A stretch of 64,000 nucleotides of DNA, taken from an uncultured Bacilli bacterium. GTDB lineage: Bacteria; Bacillota_I; Bacilli_A; RF39; UBA660. Both the position numbers and the translations under genes were made by a program. The stretch covers positions 124,001 through 188,000 of the forward strand of contig CAKOHZ010000002.1 in NCBI GenBank assembly GCA_934086315.1, given 5' to 3'. Below the pieces are notes generated by a model. The model worked only from the letters and a program-made list of their open reading frames with translations, had not been told where the DNA came from and did no database searches. Position 1 is the first letter of the stretch. The number at the start of each line of letters is the position of its first letter. This document shows, piece by piece, positions 33,937-42,657 of the stretch.

Positions 33937-35785
33937 ACTTATTTACTCTTAATATTCTAAGCGCATTTAATATTGCTATTACTGAAACACCTACATCAGC
34001 AAATACTGCAGACCACATAGTAGCAATACCTAAAGCAGATAATACAAGTACAGCTATTTTAACTGTTATTGCAAATATAATATTTTCTTTTACTATTCTC
34101 ATCGTTTTACGTGATATAGAAATAGCCTTACTAATCTTAGAAACTTCATCAGTCATAATAACAACATCAGCAGCTTCAATCGCAGCATCACTTCCAAGAC
34201 CACCCATCGCAACACCTATATCAGAAAGTGCAAGTACAGGAGCATCATTTATTCCATCCCCAACAAATAAAAGTTTTCCATCTTTTGATTTTTCCAACAT
34301 AAGTTTTTCAACACATTTAACTTTATCTTGAGGAAGTAATTCACTATGATATTCATCTAACTTCAATTCTTCACTAACAATTTTACTTATATCTTTTTTG
34401 TCTCCAGTGAGCATAACTAACTTTTTAATATTATTTGCTTTTAAGCCTTTAACTGCTTCATAAGAATCATCTTTTATCTTATCAGATATAACAATATAAC
34501 CAGAATATTTATTATCAACTATAACGTATACGATAGTACCTATGTCATCACACTTATCATATTTGATATTCATGTCTTTCATTAACTTATCATTACCAAC
34601 TAATACTTTTTTACCATATACTTTAGCTTCTACACCTTTACCTGATATTTCTTTAGTATCTGTTACTTTCTTACTATCAATTTTCTTATGATATGCTTCT
34701 TTTAATGACATAGCTATTGGATGATTAGAAAAACTTTCAGCATAAGCTGCATACTTAAGTAATTCTTCATCACTCATAGATATAGCATTTATCTTTTGTA
34801 CTTTAAATACTCCTTCTGTTAAAGTACCAGTTTTATCACATACTACTATTTCTATATTAGATAGTGCTTCTAAATAATTACTTCCTTTTACTAATACTCC
34901 TACACTAGAAGAAGCACCTATACCTCCAAAGAAACTAAGTGGAATTGATACAACTAATGCACATGGACAAGAAACAACTAAAAATGATAATGCTCTATAT
35001 ATCCAAGTATTAAATTCTTGATTTAATATTATTGGTGGAAGCACTGCAAGTACCAAAGCTATACCACATACTATAGGAGTATAATATTTAGCAAACTTAG
35101 TAATAAATGCTTCTGAATTTGATTTTCTACTACTAGCATTCTCTACTAAATCAAGTATCTTACTAACAGTAGATTCACCAAATTTTTTAGTTACTTTTAC
35201 TTTTAAAACGCTTTCATTATTGATGCATCCACTTAATACTTCGTCCCCTTTTTCTACTCTTCTTGGAACACTTTCACCAGTAAGAGCAAGTGTATTAAGC
35301 ATAGAACTTCCTTCAACTATTACACCATCTAAAGGAATCTTTTCACCAGGTTTTATAAGTATTATTTCTTCTATATTTACTTCATTTGGATCAACCTTAA
35401 TATGTTTATCATTTCTAATTACATTAGCATAATCAGGTCTAATATCCATTAAACTAGCAACTGATTTTCTACTCTTATTAACAGCATAACTTTGAAATAA
35501 TTCACCTACTTGATAAAATAACATAACACTAACCGCTTCAGGTAAATTACCAATACATAAAGCACCAACCGTAGCTACTGACATTAAGAAATTTTCATCA
35601 AATACTTTACCACATTTTATATTTTTTAATGCCTTTAATAAAATATCATAACCTATTATTAAATAAGCTACTATAAATATAATACTATTTATATATTTAA
35701 CATTAATATCCACCAATATAGAAAATAATAAAAGTATTCCTGATATTATAATTCTATATAGTTGTTTTTTCATCTTCTTATTCAT
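33935..35785 (-). CDS. zntA: Zn/Cd/Pb-transporting P-type ATPase
   Basis: P1B-2 ATPase exporting zinc, cadmium or lead. Motifs: LTGESVPR, SCPCALVVSIPLS (metal site of helix 6), DKTGTLTEG, SNHPIAMSL, GDGINDAPVLALS and the helix-8 site ADVGVSVIAILNALR with the DxG of this class. 616 residues, short because the metal-binding HMA domain is on a separate gene upstream. The start overlaps the HMA gene stop as TAATG. Operon order: ArsR regulator, HMA protein, ATPase. Metal choice is inferred from CPC and DxG. Confidence 0.92.
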   Translation of the reverse strand: MNKKMKKQLYRIIISGILLLFSILVDINVKYINSIIFIVAYLIIGYDILLKALKNIKCGKVFDENFLMSVATVGALCIGNLPEAVSVMLFYQVGELFQSYAVNKSRKSVASLMDIRPDYANVIRNDKHIKVDPNEVNIEEIILIKPGEKIPLDGVIVEGSSMLNTLALTGESVPRRVEKGDEVLSGCINNESVLKVKVTKKFGESTVSKILDLVENASSRKSNSEAFITKFAKYYTPIVCGIALVLAVLPPIILNQEFNTWIYRALSFLVVSCPCALVVSIPLSFFGGIGASSSVGVLVKGSNYLEALSNIEIVVCDKTGTLTEGVFKVQKINAISMSDEELLKYAAYAESFSNHPIAMSLKEAYHKKIDSKKVTDTKEISGKGVEAKVYGKKVLVGNDKLMKDMNIKYDKCDDIGTIVYVIVDNKYSGYIVISDKIKDDSYEAVKGLKANNIKKLVMLTGDKKDISKIVSEELKLDEYHSELLPQDKVKCVEKLMLEKSKDGKLLFVGDGINDAPVLALSDIGVAMGGLGSDAAIEAADVVIMTDEVSKISKAISISRKTMRIVKENIIFAITVKIAVLVLSALGIATMWSAVFADVGVSVIAILNALRILRVNK

Positions 35786-36009
35786 TATAATTCCTCAATA
35801 GTTACATCCGGTTCTTCTTTCTTTATAGTCTTTTTAACTAATTTAATTGCTTCATCTATATTTTTACTATCACAATCAAATGATAACTTCTCAGTCATAA
35901 AACTAATACTAACATTACTAATAATATTTATTTCACTAAGAGCACTTTCTAACTCATTAGCACAATTAGCACAATCTAATCCTTCAATCTTAAACTTATA
36001 ATTTTTCAT
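35785..36009 (-). CDS. stand-alone HMA metal-binding domain
   Basis: 74 residues, one heavy-metal-associated domain with the metal-binding loop GLDCANCANELE. In most ZntA-type proteins this domain is the N-terminus of the ATPase; here it is separate, translationally coupled to the pump (TAATG), and preceded by GAAGGGTA. It probably passes metal to the ATPase, or came from a split of one gene. Confidence 0.9.
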   Translation of the reverse strand: MKNYKFKIEGLDCANCANELESALSEINIISNVSISFMTEKLSFDCDSKNIDEAIKLVKKTIKKEEPDVTIEEL

Positions 36010-36023
36010 TTATACCCTTCTTT

Positions 36024-36386
36024 CTAACTTCTATGTTTTATATGTTCAAGTCCAATTTCAAATAATTTAACTATATGATCATCATCTAAAGTATAATATA
36101 CTTCTTTACCACTTTTTCTGCATCTTACTATTCCACTTCTTCTAAGAGTTGCTAGTTGATGAGATACAGCAGACTTTGTCATACTAAGTACATTAGCTAT
36201 ATCACAAACACACATTTCTCTTTCATCAAGTGCAAATAATATTCTACATCTTGTAGTATCTCCAATTAATTTAAATAAGTCAGCAAGATTATTAAATGTA
36301 TTCTCTTCTGGCATATCTTTATTAACTTCATCTACTGCTTCTTGATGTATTATATTACAATCACATATAAATTCATTCTTAGACAT
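36024..36386 (-). CDS. ArsR/SmtB-family metal sensor (CadC/CzrA-like)
   Basis: About 120 residues. Winged-helix core with REMCVCDIANVLSMTKSAVS and HQLATLRRSGIVRCRKSGKE. Two metal sites are visible: an N-terminal CDC plus CVC of helix 3 (the CadC-type alpha3N site), and DDDHIVKLFEIGLEHIKH (the CzrA-type alpha5 zinc site). So it can sense Cd/Pb and Zn. Start at the ATG at 36386 with AAAGGAG. It precedes the HMA and ATPase genes and has an operator-promoter directly upstream. Confidence 0.9.
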   Translation of the reverse strand: MSKNEFICDCNIIHQEAVDEVNKDMPEENTFNNLADLFKLIGDTTRCRILFALDEREMCVCDIANVLSMTKSAVSHQLATLRRSGIVRCRKSGKEVYYTLDDDHIVKLFEIGLEHIKHRS

Positions 36387-36424
36387 ACATGCTCCTTTAG
36401 TTGAATATTCTTTCAACTATTAAT

Positions 36425-36454
36425 ATTATAGTTGAATACTCATTCATTTGTCAA
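36425..36454 (-). promoter_or_regulatory. promoter and operator of the metal efflux operon
   Basis: On the minus strand TTGACA (36449-36454), 18-base spacer, TATAAT (36425-36430): near consensus. The spacer holds TGAATGAGTATTCA, an inverted repeat of ArsR/SmtB type, ideally placed for repression. A second palindrome, TTCAACTAT...ATAGTTGAA, covers the -10 and start region. Confidence 0.8.
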
Positions 36455-36489
36455 TACATATAAATTATATTTACAAAAAAAGAAGTTTA

Positions 36490-37137
36490 TTACTTCTTCA
36501 AAACAATCTCATTAGTAGATTTAACTATAGAATTACTAGGTATAACGCCTTTTGCCATAGTAAGTGGATATATACTAGTTTGTTCACCTATTATAGTACC
36601 AGGACACACTACACTATTGCATCCAATTTCTGCGTTACTTCCAACTATAGCTCCCATCTTTCTTAAATTAGTTTCTATAGATTCTACTCTAACATTCTTT
36701 TTATCACTTTTTACATTAGATAGTATTACACCAGCTCCAGTATGAGCATTCTCTCCTAAAATTGAATCTCCTACATAGTTAAAATGAGGACAATTAACAC
36801 CATCAAAAAGTATAGAATTCTTAACTTCAGTAGAATTTCCTATAACACAATTCTTACCAATTATAACTGAACCTCTAATATAAGCATTATGTCTTATCTC
36901 TGTACCTTCGCATATTATAGTAGGCCCTTCTATATAAGCACTAGGATTTATCTTAACACTTTTATGAACATACACATCTTCCTTTAATTTGATATAATCT
37001 TTTCCTAAAGAAGGTATTATTTCAATAATAAAATTTTTAATTGATGGTAATACTTCCCAAGGATTATCTACTCTTTCAAATAAATCTTTAGCTATTGTTT
37101 TTTCTAAATCAAATAACTCATCATATTTTCTAATCAT
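36490..37137 (-). CDS. hexapeptide-repeat acyl/nucleotidyl transferase-like protein
   Basis: About 215 residues. N-terminal helical region, then a left-handed beta-helix of hexapeptide repeats: VKINPSAYIEGPTIICEGTE, IGKNCVIGNSTEVKNSILFD, and IVGSNAEIGCNSVVCPGTII. Such proteins transfer acyl groups to nucleotide sugars or similar, and resemble the C-terminal half of GlmU. The substrate is unknown. Start at the ATG at 37137 with GGTGAATAG. Upstream lies the palindrome region, and TATAAT at 37174-37179 may be its -10 box. Confidence 0.75.
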   Translation of the reverse strand: MIRKYDELFDLEKTIAKDLFERVDNPWEVLPSIKNFIIEIIPSLGKDYIKLKEDVYVHKSVKINPSAYIEGPTIICEGTEIRHNAYIRGSVIIGKNCVIGNSTEVKNSILFDGVNCPHFNYVGDSILGENAHTGAGVILSNVKSDKKNVRVESIETNLRKMGAIVGSNAEIGCNSVVCPGTIIGEQTSIYPLTMAKGVIPSNSIVKSTNEIVLKK

Positions 37138-37149
37138 ACTATTCACCAT

Positions 37150-37874
37150 AATTATTGTATCATTATTTAAAATATTATACTATCATTTCTTTTCTTAGGC
37201 CAATAATCTATCATTTCAAATGGTGACAATTTGTCACCATTTCATCCACTTCATTATTTAATACTATATTTTAAACGTATTTATATTTATTCAAATCGTC
37301 ACAATTTGTGACGATTTCATCTATTTTTACTAAATGCTTACTTCTTATTTTTTCATAAAATTATATTAATTAAACTATATTCAATATTCTAAACTTTCAA
37401 ATTCAGTTAGTCACAATTTGTGACCAACTGAATTTCAAAAACATAATAACTATAATACTTTTATTTCAGTCAGTTACAAATTGTAACCAACTCAATTTTA
37501 AATAATTGCAGGATATAACACTTATACTTCAGTCGGTGACAATTTGTCACCATCTTAGTTACTTAGAAAATTTTAACTGTCCGATTTCCTCGGACAGTTA
37601 AATTCCTTCTTACAATTAATTGTTTTAATAACATTACAATAATACATTTATTAATAATTCAACTGGTCACAAATTGTGACCAGTTCATATCACAACCCAT
37701 TTTATATAACTTTAACTACTTTAAAAACAATTTTTTTCAAAATTAATTGATTTTTATTATCAAAAGTTAAATTGTGTCCATCGAATGGACCAGTTGTCAT
37801 CAGGGGAGTCTACTCTTTTTCATTTATAAAACATCAAAATAAAAAAGTTATAATTAATAACTCTTTTATCAATA
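37150..37874. other. 725-base region with no gene, holding inverted-repeat cluster
   Basis: No credible coding frame with a ribosome site. A putative -10 for the acyltransferase lies at 37174. The rest holds inverted repeats (next entry), a 13-base-stem hairpin at 37572-37602, and a short one, GTCCAT-CGA-ATGGAC, at 37776-37790. No rRNA, tRNA, riboswitch or DnaA box was seen. Confidence 0.7.
37218..37685. repeat. cluster of six diverged inverted repeats with core ACAA-W-TTGT
   Basis: Six palindromes centred near 37230, 37305, 37417, 37480, 37543 and 37673. Cores: GGTGACAATTTGTCACC (1 and 5), CGTCACAATTTGTGACG (2), GTCACAATTTGTGAC (3), GTTACAAATTGTAAC (4), GGTCACAAATTGTGACC (6). Arms are 7 to 18 bases with a single central base. 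The inner four pairs never change. The next position varies as G-C, C-G or T-A and always stays paired. Copies 3 to 5 are spaced 63 bases and share flanks such as TTCAGTYRGT, so they look like diverged copies of one unit. Function unknown: binding sites for a dimeric protein, or hairpins of an RNA or single-stranded DNA. Confidence 0.85.
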
Positions 37875-38195
37875 TTATAGGAATTTACCTGGACAACCTA
37901 CATTTTCATTACATATTTCATTTTCTTCAGTACAAGTATAACAAGGGCTATAAGTATGTCTATAAATATGATGATTAATAATTCTGGTATTTACTGGACA
38001 AACATGAGGAACTTCATGAATGATTTGTCTATGAACACATCTTTCTTGAGGACATTCATAGATAGGTTGACAAACAACACCTGGCATAGTATTACATGAT
38101 GTAGTTGTTTCATTCATCATTTTTTCTGGAGTAACTTTTAGTTCAGCACTACCTTCAACACTATAACCTTGATACATACCCATTGTATTATTCAT
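37875..38195 (-). CDS. cotD: CotD-like spore coat protein
   Basis: About 106 residues, rich in His, Cys, Pro and Asn. The stretch HEVPHVCPVNTRIINHHIYR, followed by HTYSPCYTC, resembles Bacillus subtilis CotD (VPHIHPQHTTNVNHQHF type). CotD is an inner-coat spore protein made late in the mother cell. Start: ATG at 38195, with AAGGAG ten bases upstream. I found no clear sigma-K promoter. With spoVA it supports sporulation in this organism. The gene is alone between the palindrome region and a terminator. Confidence 0.75.
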   Translation of the reverse strand: MNNTMGMYQGYSVEGSAELKVTPEKMMNETTTSCNTMPGVVCQPIYECPQERCVHRQIIHEVPHVCPVNTRIINHHIYRHTYSPCYTCTEENEICNENVGCPGKFL

Positions 38196-38254
38196 TTTAA
38201 CACTTCTCCTTTTCATAGATATTTTATGTTATAAATAAATCTATGTTTAGGCAT

Positions 38255-38284
38255 TTAAAAAGCATCTAATTATTTTAAGATGCT
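38255..38284 (-). terminator. terminator overlapping the stop of the gene at 38283
   Basis: On the minus strand AGCATCT pairs with AGATGCT, then TTTTT. The TAG (38283-38285) is partly in the stem. Confidence 0.75.
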
Positions 38285-38756
38285 ACTTAATTATTGGTAA
38301 TGATTTTACCCACTCTAATAATTTAATATTAAACTTCTTAATTTCACTTTCTATATCATTAGACTTTTTCTTTATTTTATTTTCATAATACATAATATCT
38401 TTATATATAGTTGTAACTTCATCATCTAAAGTATAAAAGCCAATTGGTAAATTATCAAACTCATACTTTTTATCAAACATCACATATATACTTGTATATC
38501 TGTTAGGCATAAGAATTTCATAATCATCTTCATTATCTTTTACCACATATCCTAAATCTTTATCATCAAACTTCTCACTCTTCTTAACTCTATACATCTC
38601 ATACATTCTAGGATCCTTAACATGTCCAGAACAAGAATATCTAGTATAGTATCCTTTTTTATTAAGTAAAGATATGCTTTCAGCAATTTTTTCATCTACT
38701 TCAAATACATTATTAACTATATCAAAAGTCTTAGTATCTATATATTTATGATTCAT
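38283..38756 (-). CDS. hypothetical protein with Cys-x-Gly-His motif
   Basis: 157 residues, soluble, with KGYYTRYSCSGHVKDPRMYE (a C-S-G-H motif that could hold metal) and a C-terminal coiled helix (YKDIMYYENKIKKKSND). Family unknown. AGGTGG lies near the ATG. It lies between the cotD-like gene and the pilus operon terminator, on the same strand as both, with its own terminator. Confidence 0.65.
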   Translation of the reverse strand: MNHKYIDTKTFDIVNNVFEVDEKIAESISLLNKKGYYTRYSCSGHVKDPRMYEMYRVKKSEKFDDKDLGYVVKDNEDDYEILMPNRYTSIYVMFDKKYEFDNLPIGFYTLDDEVTTIYKDIMYYENKIKKKSNDIESEIKKFNIKLLEWVKSLPIIK

Positions 38757-38784
38757 AATCCACCTACTTCAAAAATATTATAAC

Positions 38785-38818
38785 ACATAAAAAAGTAAAC
38801 ATATCTCTTGTTTACTTT
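38785..38818 (-). terminator. terminator of the pilus operon
   Basis: On the minus strand AAAGTAAACA pairs with TGTTTACTTT, then six T. It follows the last sortase gene by about 25 bases. Confidence 0.85.
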
Positions 38819-38841
38819 AATTGTAACACCACACAGAAGTT

Positions 38842-39390
38842 TTAAACTCTATTACATCTAACAGTTACTCTTCTAAGCCCATCCTTAGTACAAGTATATA
38901 GTGTTAGATCAAAATCACTTTCAATCATTTCTTTAATATCAGTAGAATTAAGTTCTTCAACTACTTCTACTTGATAAGTATATTTATTATTATTAGCATC
39001 TATAAATACAACTTCATCACCTTTTTTTAACTTATATAAATATCTAAAATGAGATTTATAAGAGTGTCCACATATAACTAAATTATTATTCTTAACTGAA
39101 CCATAATATAATGCAGGTGTCTTTCTAAGTGATGAATAAGAAAACTCTTTACTGATTGGTAAATTCAAATCTAATGATGGTATAACTATATAACCAACAT
39201 ATTCTAGATCATTTATAACAATCAAATTATCTTCTTTATTTTTAGATTCTTCGTCTATTAGTCTATTCATAATATCATTACTTTCTCTTTTAGAATATAC
39301 TTCTTCCCATTCGAAATATATAAGTAAAACTAATGAAATAGATATTAATGATAAACCTAATATTAATATTTTTTTAGCTGTTTTGTTCAT
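38842..39390 (-). CDS. sortase, second of the pilus operon (class unclear)
   Basis: About 182 residues. One N-terminal membrane helix (ILILGLSLISISLVLLIYF), then a sortase fold with the catalytic residues: His in ICGHSYKSHF, Cys in LTLYTCTKDGLRRVTVR, and the following Arg. It lacks the C-terminal membrane helix of class C sortases and is shorter. It may anchor finished pili to the wall or join the minor pilin. Start at the ATG at 39390, inside the pilin gene end (17-base overlap), with AAGG upstream. Last gene of the operon. Confidence 0.85.
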   Translation of the reverse strand: MNKTAKKILILGLSLISISLVLLIYFEWEEVYSKRESNDIMNRLIDEESKNKEDNLIVINDLEYVGYIVIPSLDLNLPISKEFSYSSLRKTPALYYGSVKNNNLVICGHSYKSHFRYLYKLKKGDEVVFIDANNNKYTYQVEVVEELNSTDIKEMIESDFDLTLYTCTKDGLRRVTVRCNRV

Positions 39391-40270
39391 GTGATACCTT
39401 ATCATAAACTAAACTAATTATTACAAATAATACCCCAATCATTCCAACTAATAATACTATCCATAACATTTGTCCAGTTTGTACTAAACTACTAGTATTA
39501 GTAATAATAAATGAATTATCTTCTTTTTGATAAGTTACTGTATATCCCTTTGGAACATTTTTTTCTCTTACAGTATACATATCACTCTTTTCTAAATCTA
39601 TCCAAGTATATTTCCAATCGTTTTCTTTACTTAATATTATAGTATCAATTACTTCATCATTAAGCAATAATTCAATTGTTATACTCTTAGGTATATTTAT
39701 AGTATGATTTGTATTACTTGTACTAGTATTCCAAACCTTTTTAACATCTATATTAATTACTCTAATAATATCTGTTTTAGGAGTAGCTTCTACATCATAA
39801 ACCCATTTATTATCAATAACTTTAGGAATCATTGCTAAGAATGAATCTATTTTAGAAAAACCTTCTACTTTATTAGTTTGTTTAACTAAATATAGTCCCA
39901 AGTCCAAGTCTTCATATTTAACACTACCATCACCATCAGTTACTTTAACTATTCCAGTCATATCACTAGGAATACATTTTTCTATTTCATCACTTATAGT
40001 TGAAGATTCTAAATCTACAAGTGATACTGGACATCCTTCTAACTCTTTGACATATTCAAATACTAGATTATGATCTTTTTCACGGGCATCAGCAACTTTA
40101 TAAATAGTTAACTCTGACCCTTCAATTTTCTCATTATCATTCTTTTCATATAAAGTTATTTGAATAGACCCTTTATGATTAAAATCAACTACATTACTTG
40201 ATAATGCATAAATATTATCTACACTAAACAGCATAATCAATGATAATAATAATATTTTTATTCTTTTCAT
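39374..40270 (-). CDS. minor pilin with LVQTG sorting signal
   Basis: 298 residues: signal peptide (MKRIKILLLSLIMLFSVDNIYA), two isopeptide/Cna_B-type domains (KGSIQITLYEKNDNEKIEG and, later, IDVKKVWNTSTSNTNHTINI with TVREKNVPKGYTVTY), and a sorting signal LVQTG followed by a hydrophobic stretch and a charged tail. LVQTG differs from the LPXTG of the two larger pilins at the Pro position, so a separate sortase may handle it. It overlaps the second sortase gene and class C sortase gene. Confidence 0.85.
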   Translation of the reverse strand: MKRIKILLLSLIMLFSVDNIYALSSNVVDFNHKGSIQITLYEKNDNEKIEGSELTIYKVADAREKDHNLVFEYVKELEGCPVSLVDLESSTISDEIEKCIPSDMTGIVKVTDGDGSVKYEDLDLGLYLVKQTNKVEGFSKIDSFLAMIPKVIDNKWVYDVEATPKTDIIRVINIDVKKVWNTSTSNTNHTINIPKSITIELLLNDEVIDTIILSKENDWKYTWIDLEKSDMYTVREKNVPKGYTVTYQKEDNSFIITNTSSLVQTGQMLWIVLLVGMIGVLFVIISLVYDKVSHEQNS

Positions 40271-41139
40271 TTTTTACCTCCATGAAAATCTCTTCCATTC
40301 GGATAAAGAAATTCTTCGTATTTATTAATATTAACTCTTTTAACAGGTTTTATTAATATAACGATTAGTAATAAAGCTATTATTGGAAGTGCTATAATAG
40401 GCATTACTATTAATTTATTTACTTTAAATCCTTCTGTTGTTATATAATCTTTTTTATTTTCCCCCTGTACCCTAACTCCTCTTACAAGAAGTCTATGCGT
40501 ATTGATTCCATAAGGTGTACAAGTAAGTAACGTAACGTAATCATTATTTTTATCAATCTTTAATTCTTTTCTATCATTAGGTTTTACTATTGATATTTTA
40601 TCTACTTTATAAACAAGAACTTCATCTAATATAGTTATTTTAAAAGTATCCCCTATTTCTAATTTATCTAGTTCTGTAAAAAGTTTGGCTGAAGGTAAAC
40701 CTCTATGAGCAGATAATACACTATGAGTTCCATTACCACCTATTGGTAACGAAGAACCTTCTAAATGTCCTACACTAGAATTTAACACAGTTTCACTAAC
40801 CGAATGATATATTGGAAGTTCAACTTTAATTTTATCTATAGTTAAATATCCCATCATATCATCATTATTAATGTTTAAAAGATCATTATAATTTTCTAAA
40901 GTTTCATAAGTTATTAATGGTTCTTTTAACTTACTTAACTTATCATTATATTCTTTAGCATCTTTTTTAACTTTATTGAAATCTATTTTATCAGCATCTT
41001 TTAAGATATTTTCATAATTATATATAGTTCTTGATTGATTCTTTTCATTATAATAATTACTTAATGTTGGGTAAAAAAATACTAGAAGACCTATGAAAAA
41101 AAATAATATCATAAACATCGTGATCTTATGTTCTTTCAT
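40267..41139 (-). CDS. class C sortase (pilus assembly)
   Basis: Pilin-polymerising sortase: N-terminal membrane helix (FMILFFFIGLLVFFYPTLS), catalytic His in LSAHRGLPSAKLF, catalytic Cys in LLTCTPYGINTHRLLVRG, and a C-terminal membrane helix (MPIIALPIIALLLIVILI) typical of class C. About 290 residues. It joins the backbone pilins through isopeptide bonds. Start placed at the ATG at 41139; the ATG at 41175 has no good site. It lies between the backbone and minor pilin genes, the classic order. Confidence 0.93.
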   Translation of the reverse strand: MKEHKITMFMILFFFIGLLVFFYPTLSNYYNEKNQSRTIYNYENILKDADKIDFNKVKKDAKEYNDKLSKLKEPLITYETLENYNDLLNINNDDMMGYLTIDKIKVELPIYHSVSETVLNSSVGHLEGSSLPIGGNGTHSVLSAHRGLPSAKLFTELDKLEIGDTFKITILDEVLVYKVDKISIVKPNDRKELKIDKNNDYVTLLTCTPYGINTHRLLVRGVRVQGENKKDYITTEGFKVNKLIVMPIIALPIIALLLIVILIKPVKRVNINKYEEFLYPNGRDFHGGKK

Positions 41140-41241
41140 AATTCCATATACCTTACCCTTTCTATCAATTAACATTTATTTTTGATAGTTAGGAAGATTA
41201 TATTTCTTCCCAACCATCTATTTATCACTGACTATTTATTA

Positions 41242-42627
41242 TTAAATATTTTCCTTATATACTCTTAATTTAGTTACTAATAATAGACCAAATCCTATTA
41301 CTAAGATAGAACCTAAAGTTAAGAATAATGTAGTTCCCATACCACCAGTTTCTGGTAATTGTGAACCAGTATAGTTGATAACTTCATTGCTTACTCTTTC
41401 ATAAGTATTATTACCATTCTTTCCAGTTATAGTGAATTTAACTGTACTAGTTAATTTATTATAACCAACTGGAGCTTCAACTTCTTCTAATTGATATTCA
41501 TCAGCATCTAATCCTTCGATAGTTGCTTTACCAACTACAATTAAAACTCCTTCTTCATTACCAACAGCTACACGATAAATATTTTTAGTTACATCAACTA
41601 ATACAACTTTAATTTCTTTACCAGTTTTATCTAATAATTTGAATTTAGCTCCTTCTAGTTGATTTTTATCTTTATCATTTTTAACTAAATCAAATGCATA
41701 AATATAAGTTGTAGTTTTAACTTTATCAATAGTATTATTTTCACCATAAGCTAAATCTAATTCGTTTGGATTACCATTTCCTTCAACTACAGCATTTTCA
41801 TTTAATGTAGCAGTATAGTATACATCAATTTTAGTATTTTTTGGTAATGTAACGATGTAAGAATCTTTGAATTCTACAACGAATGTATAACCATCTTTAT
41901 TAGGAGTTACTGTATAGTTAGATGTATCAACAATAGTAGTTCCAACTTTAACTACAACTGAATTTGCATTGAAAGTAAGTCCAGCACTCATAGTATCACG
42001 AAGTACATATTTAGTAAAACCTGCACCAGTAGTGATAGTAGCTTTAAATTCTACAGTATCACCAATAGTAGCATCATTAGTTTTTCCATAATTACCAGTT
42101 GAATCTTCTTTAACATCTTTATCAACTTTTGGAACTACTGTATTTTTTTCATCAATAACAGCATCTGGATTAGTTGTAGTTAAATTTAATAATGAACCAG
42201 TAGTTGTATCTACTAAATAGTATCCTAAAGGTAATTTGTCAAACTTAACAGTAGTACTAGTAGCTTTTTTAGAATCTACAGGAATAACATTATTTGCTTT
42301 AGCATAAGCAAGTGCTGCTTTAGAGAATTCTACTACATCTGCACCAGTTTTCCATACATAATATGTAGCACCATTTTCATTTCTAACTTCTAAGTACTTT
42401 TGACCTTCAGTACTAGTAATGAATGCTTCAAATTTTTCATTAGCTCTATAGATGTAATGATTGTTAGTCTTATCATAAGTTTCTAAATCTAATACTCTAT
42501 AGATTGAATAAGTTTCATCAACTACTGCTTTGTTGATGGTAATTGTTCCATTATTAGCTGCATTTACTTGTACTAATGCAAATACAAAAGCAAATAACAA
42601 ACCAAATAATTTCTTAATGTTTTTCAT
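41242..42627 (-). CDS. SpaA-type backbone pilin
   Basis: 461 residues: signal peptide (MKNIKKLFGLLFAFVFALVQ), isopeptide-forming pilin domains, a Cna_B-like domain (LEGAKFKLLDKTGKEI), and LPETG followed by a membrane helix and KLRVYKENI. Features such as KFDKLPLGYYLVDTTTGS and TKYVLRDTMSAGLTFN are of SpaA fimbrial backbone type. The length and LPETG make it the major shaft subunit. GGAAGGAAAAG precedes the ATG. Sortase C follows about 100 bases downstream. Confidence 0.93.
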   Translation of the reverse strand: MKNIKKLFGLLFAFVFALVQVNAANNGTITINKAVVDETYSIYRVLDLETYDKTNNHYIYRANEKFEAFITSTEGQKYLEVRNENGATYYVWKTGADVVEFSKAALAYAKANNVIPVDSKKATSTTVKFDKLPLGYYLVDTTTGSLLNLTTTNPDAVIDEKNTVVPKVDKDVKEDSTGNYGKTNDATIGDTVEFKATITTGAGFTKYVLRDTMSAGLTFNANSVVVKVGTTIVDTSNYTVTPNKDGYTFVVEFKDSYIVTLPKNTKIDVYYTATLNENAVVEGNGNPNELDLAYGENNTIDKVKTTTYIYAFDLVKNDKDKNQLEGAKFKLLDKTGKEIKVVLVDVTKNIYRVAVGNEEGVLIVVGKATIEGLDADEYQLEEVEAPVGYNKLTSTVKFTITGKNGNNTYERVSNEVINYTGSQLPETGGMGTTLFLTLGSILVIGFGLLLVTKLRVYKENI

Positions 42628-42657
42628 TTTTCTTTTCCTTCCTTTTTTGATTTAACA

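Noticed and set aside
37218..37685. CRISPR array
   Set aside because: Repeats are short palindromes with one-base centres, diverged from each other, and spacing runs from 63 to 130 bases; no cas gene is near.
37772..37978. 68-residue plus-strand ORF
   Set aside because: Overlaps the end of the CotD-like gene and has no RBS; composition not coding-like.
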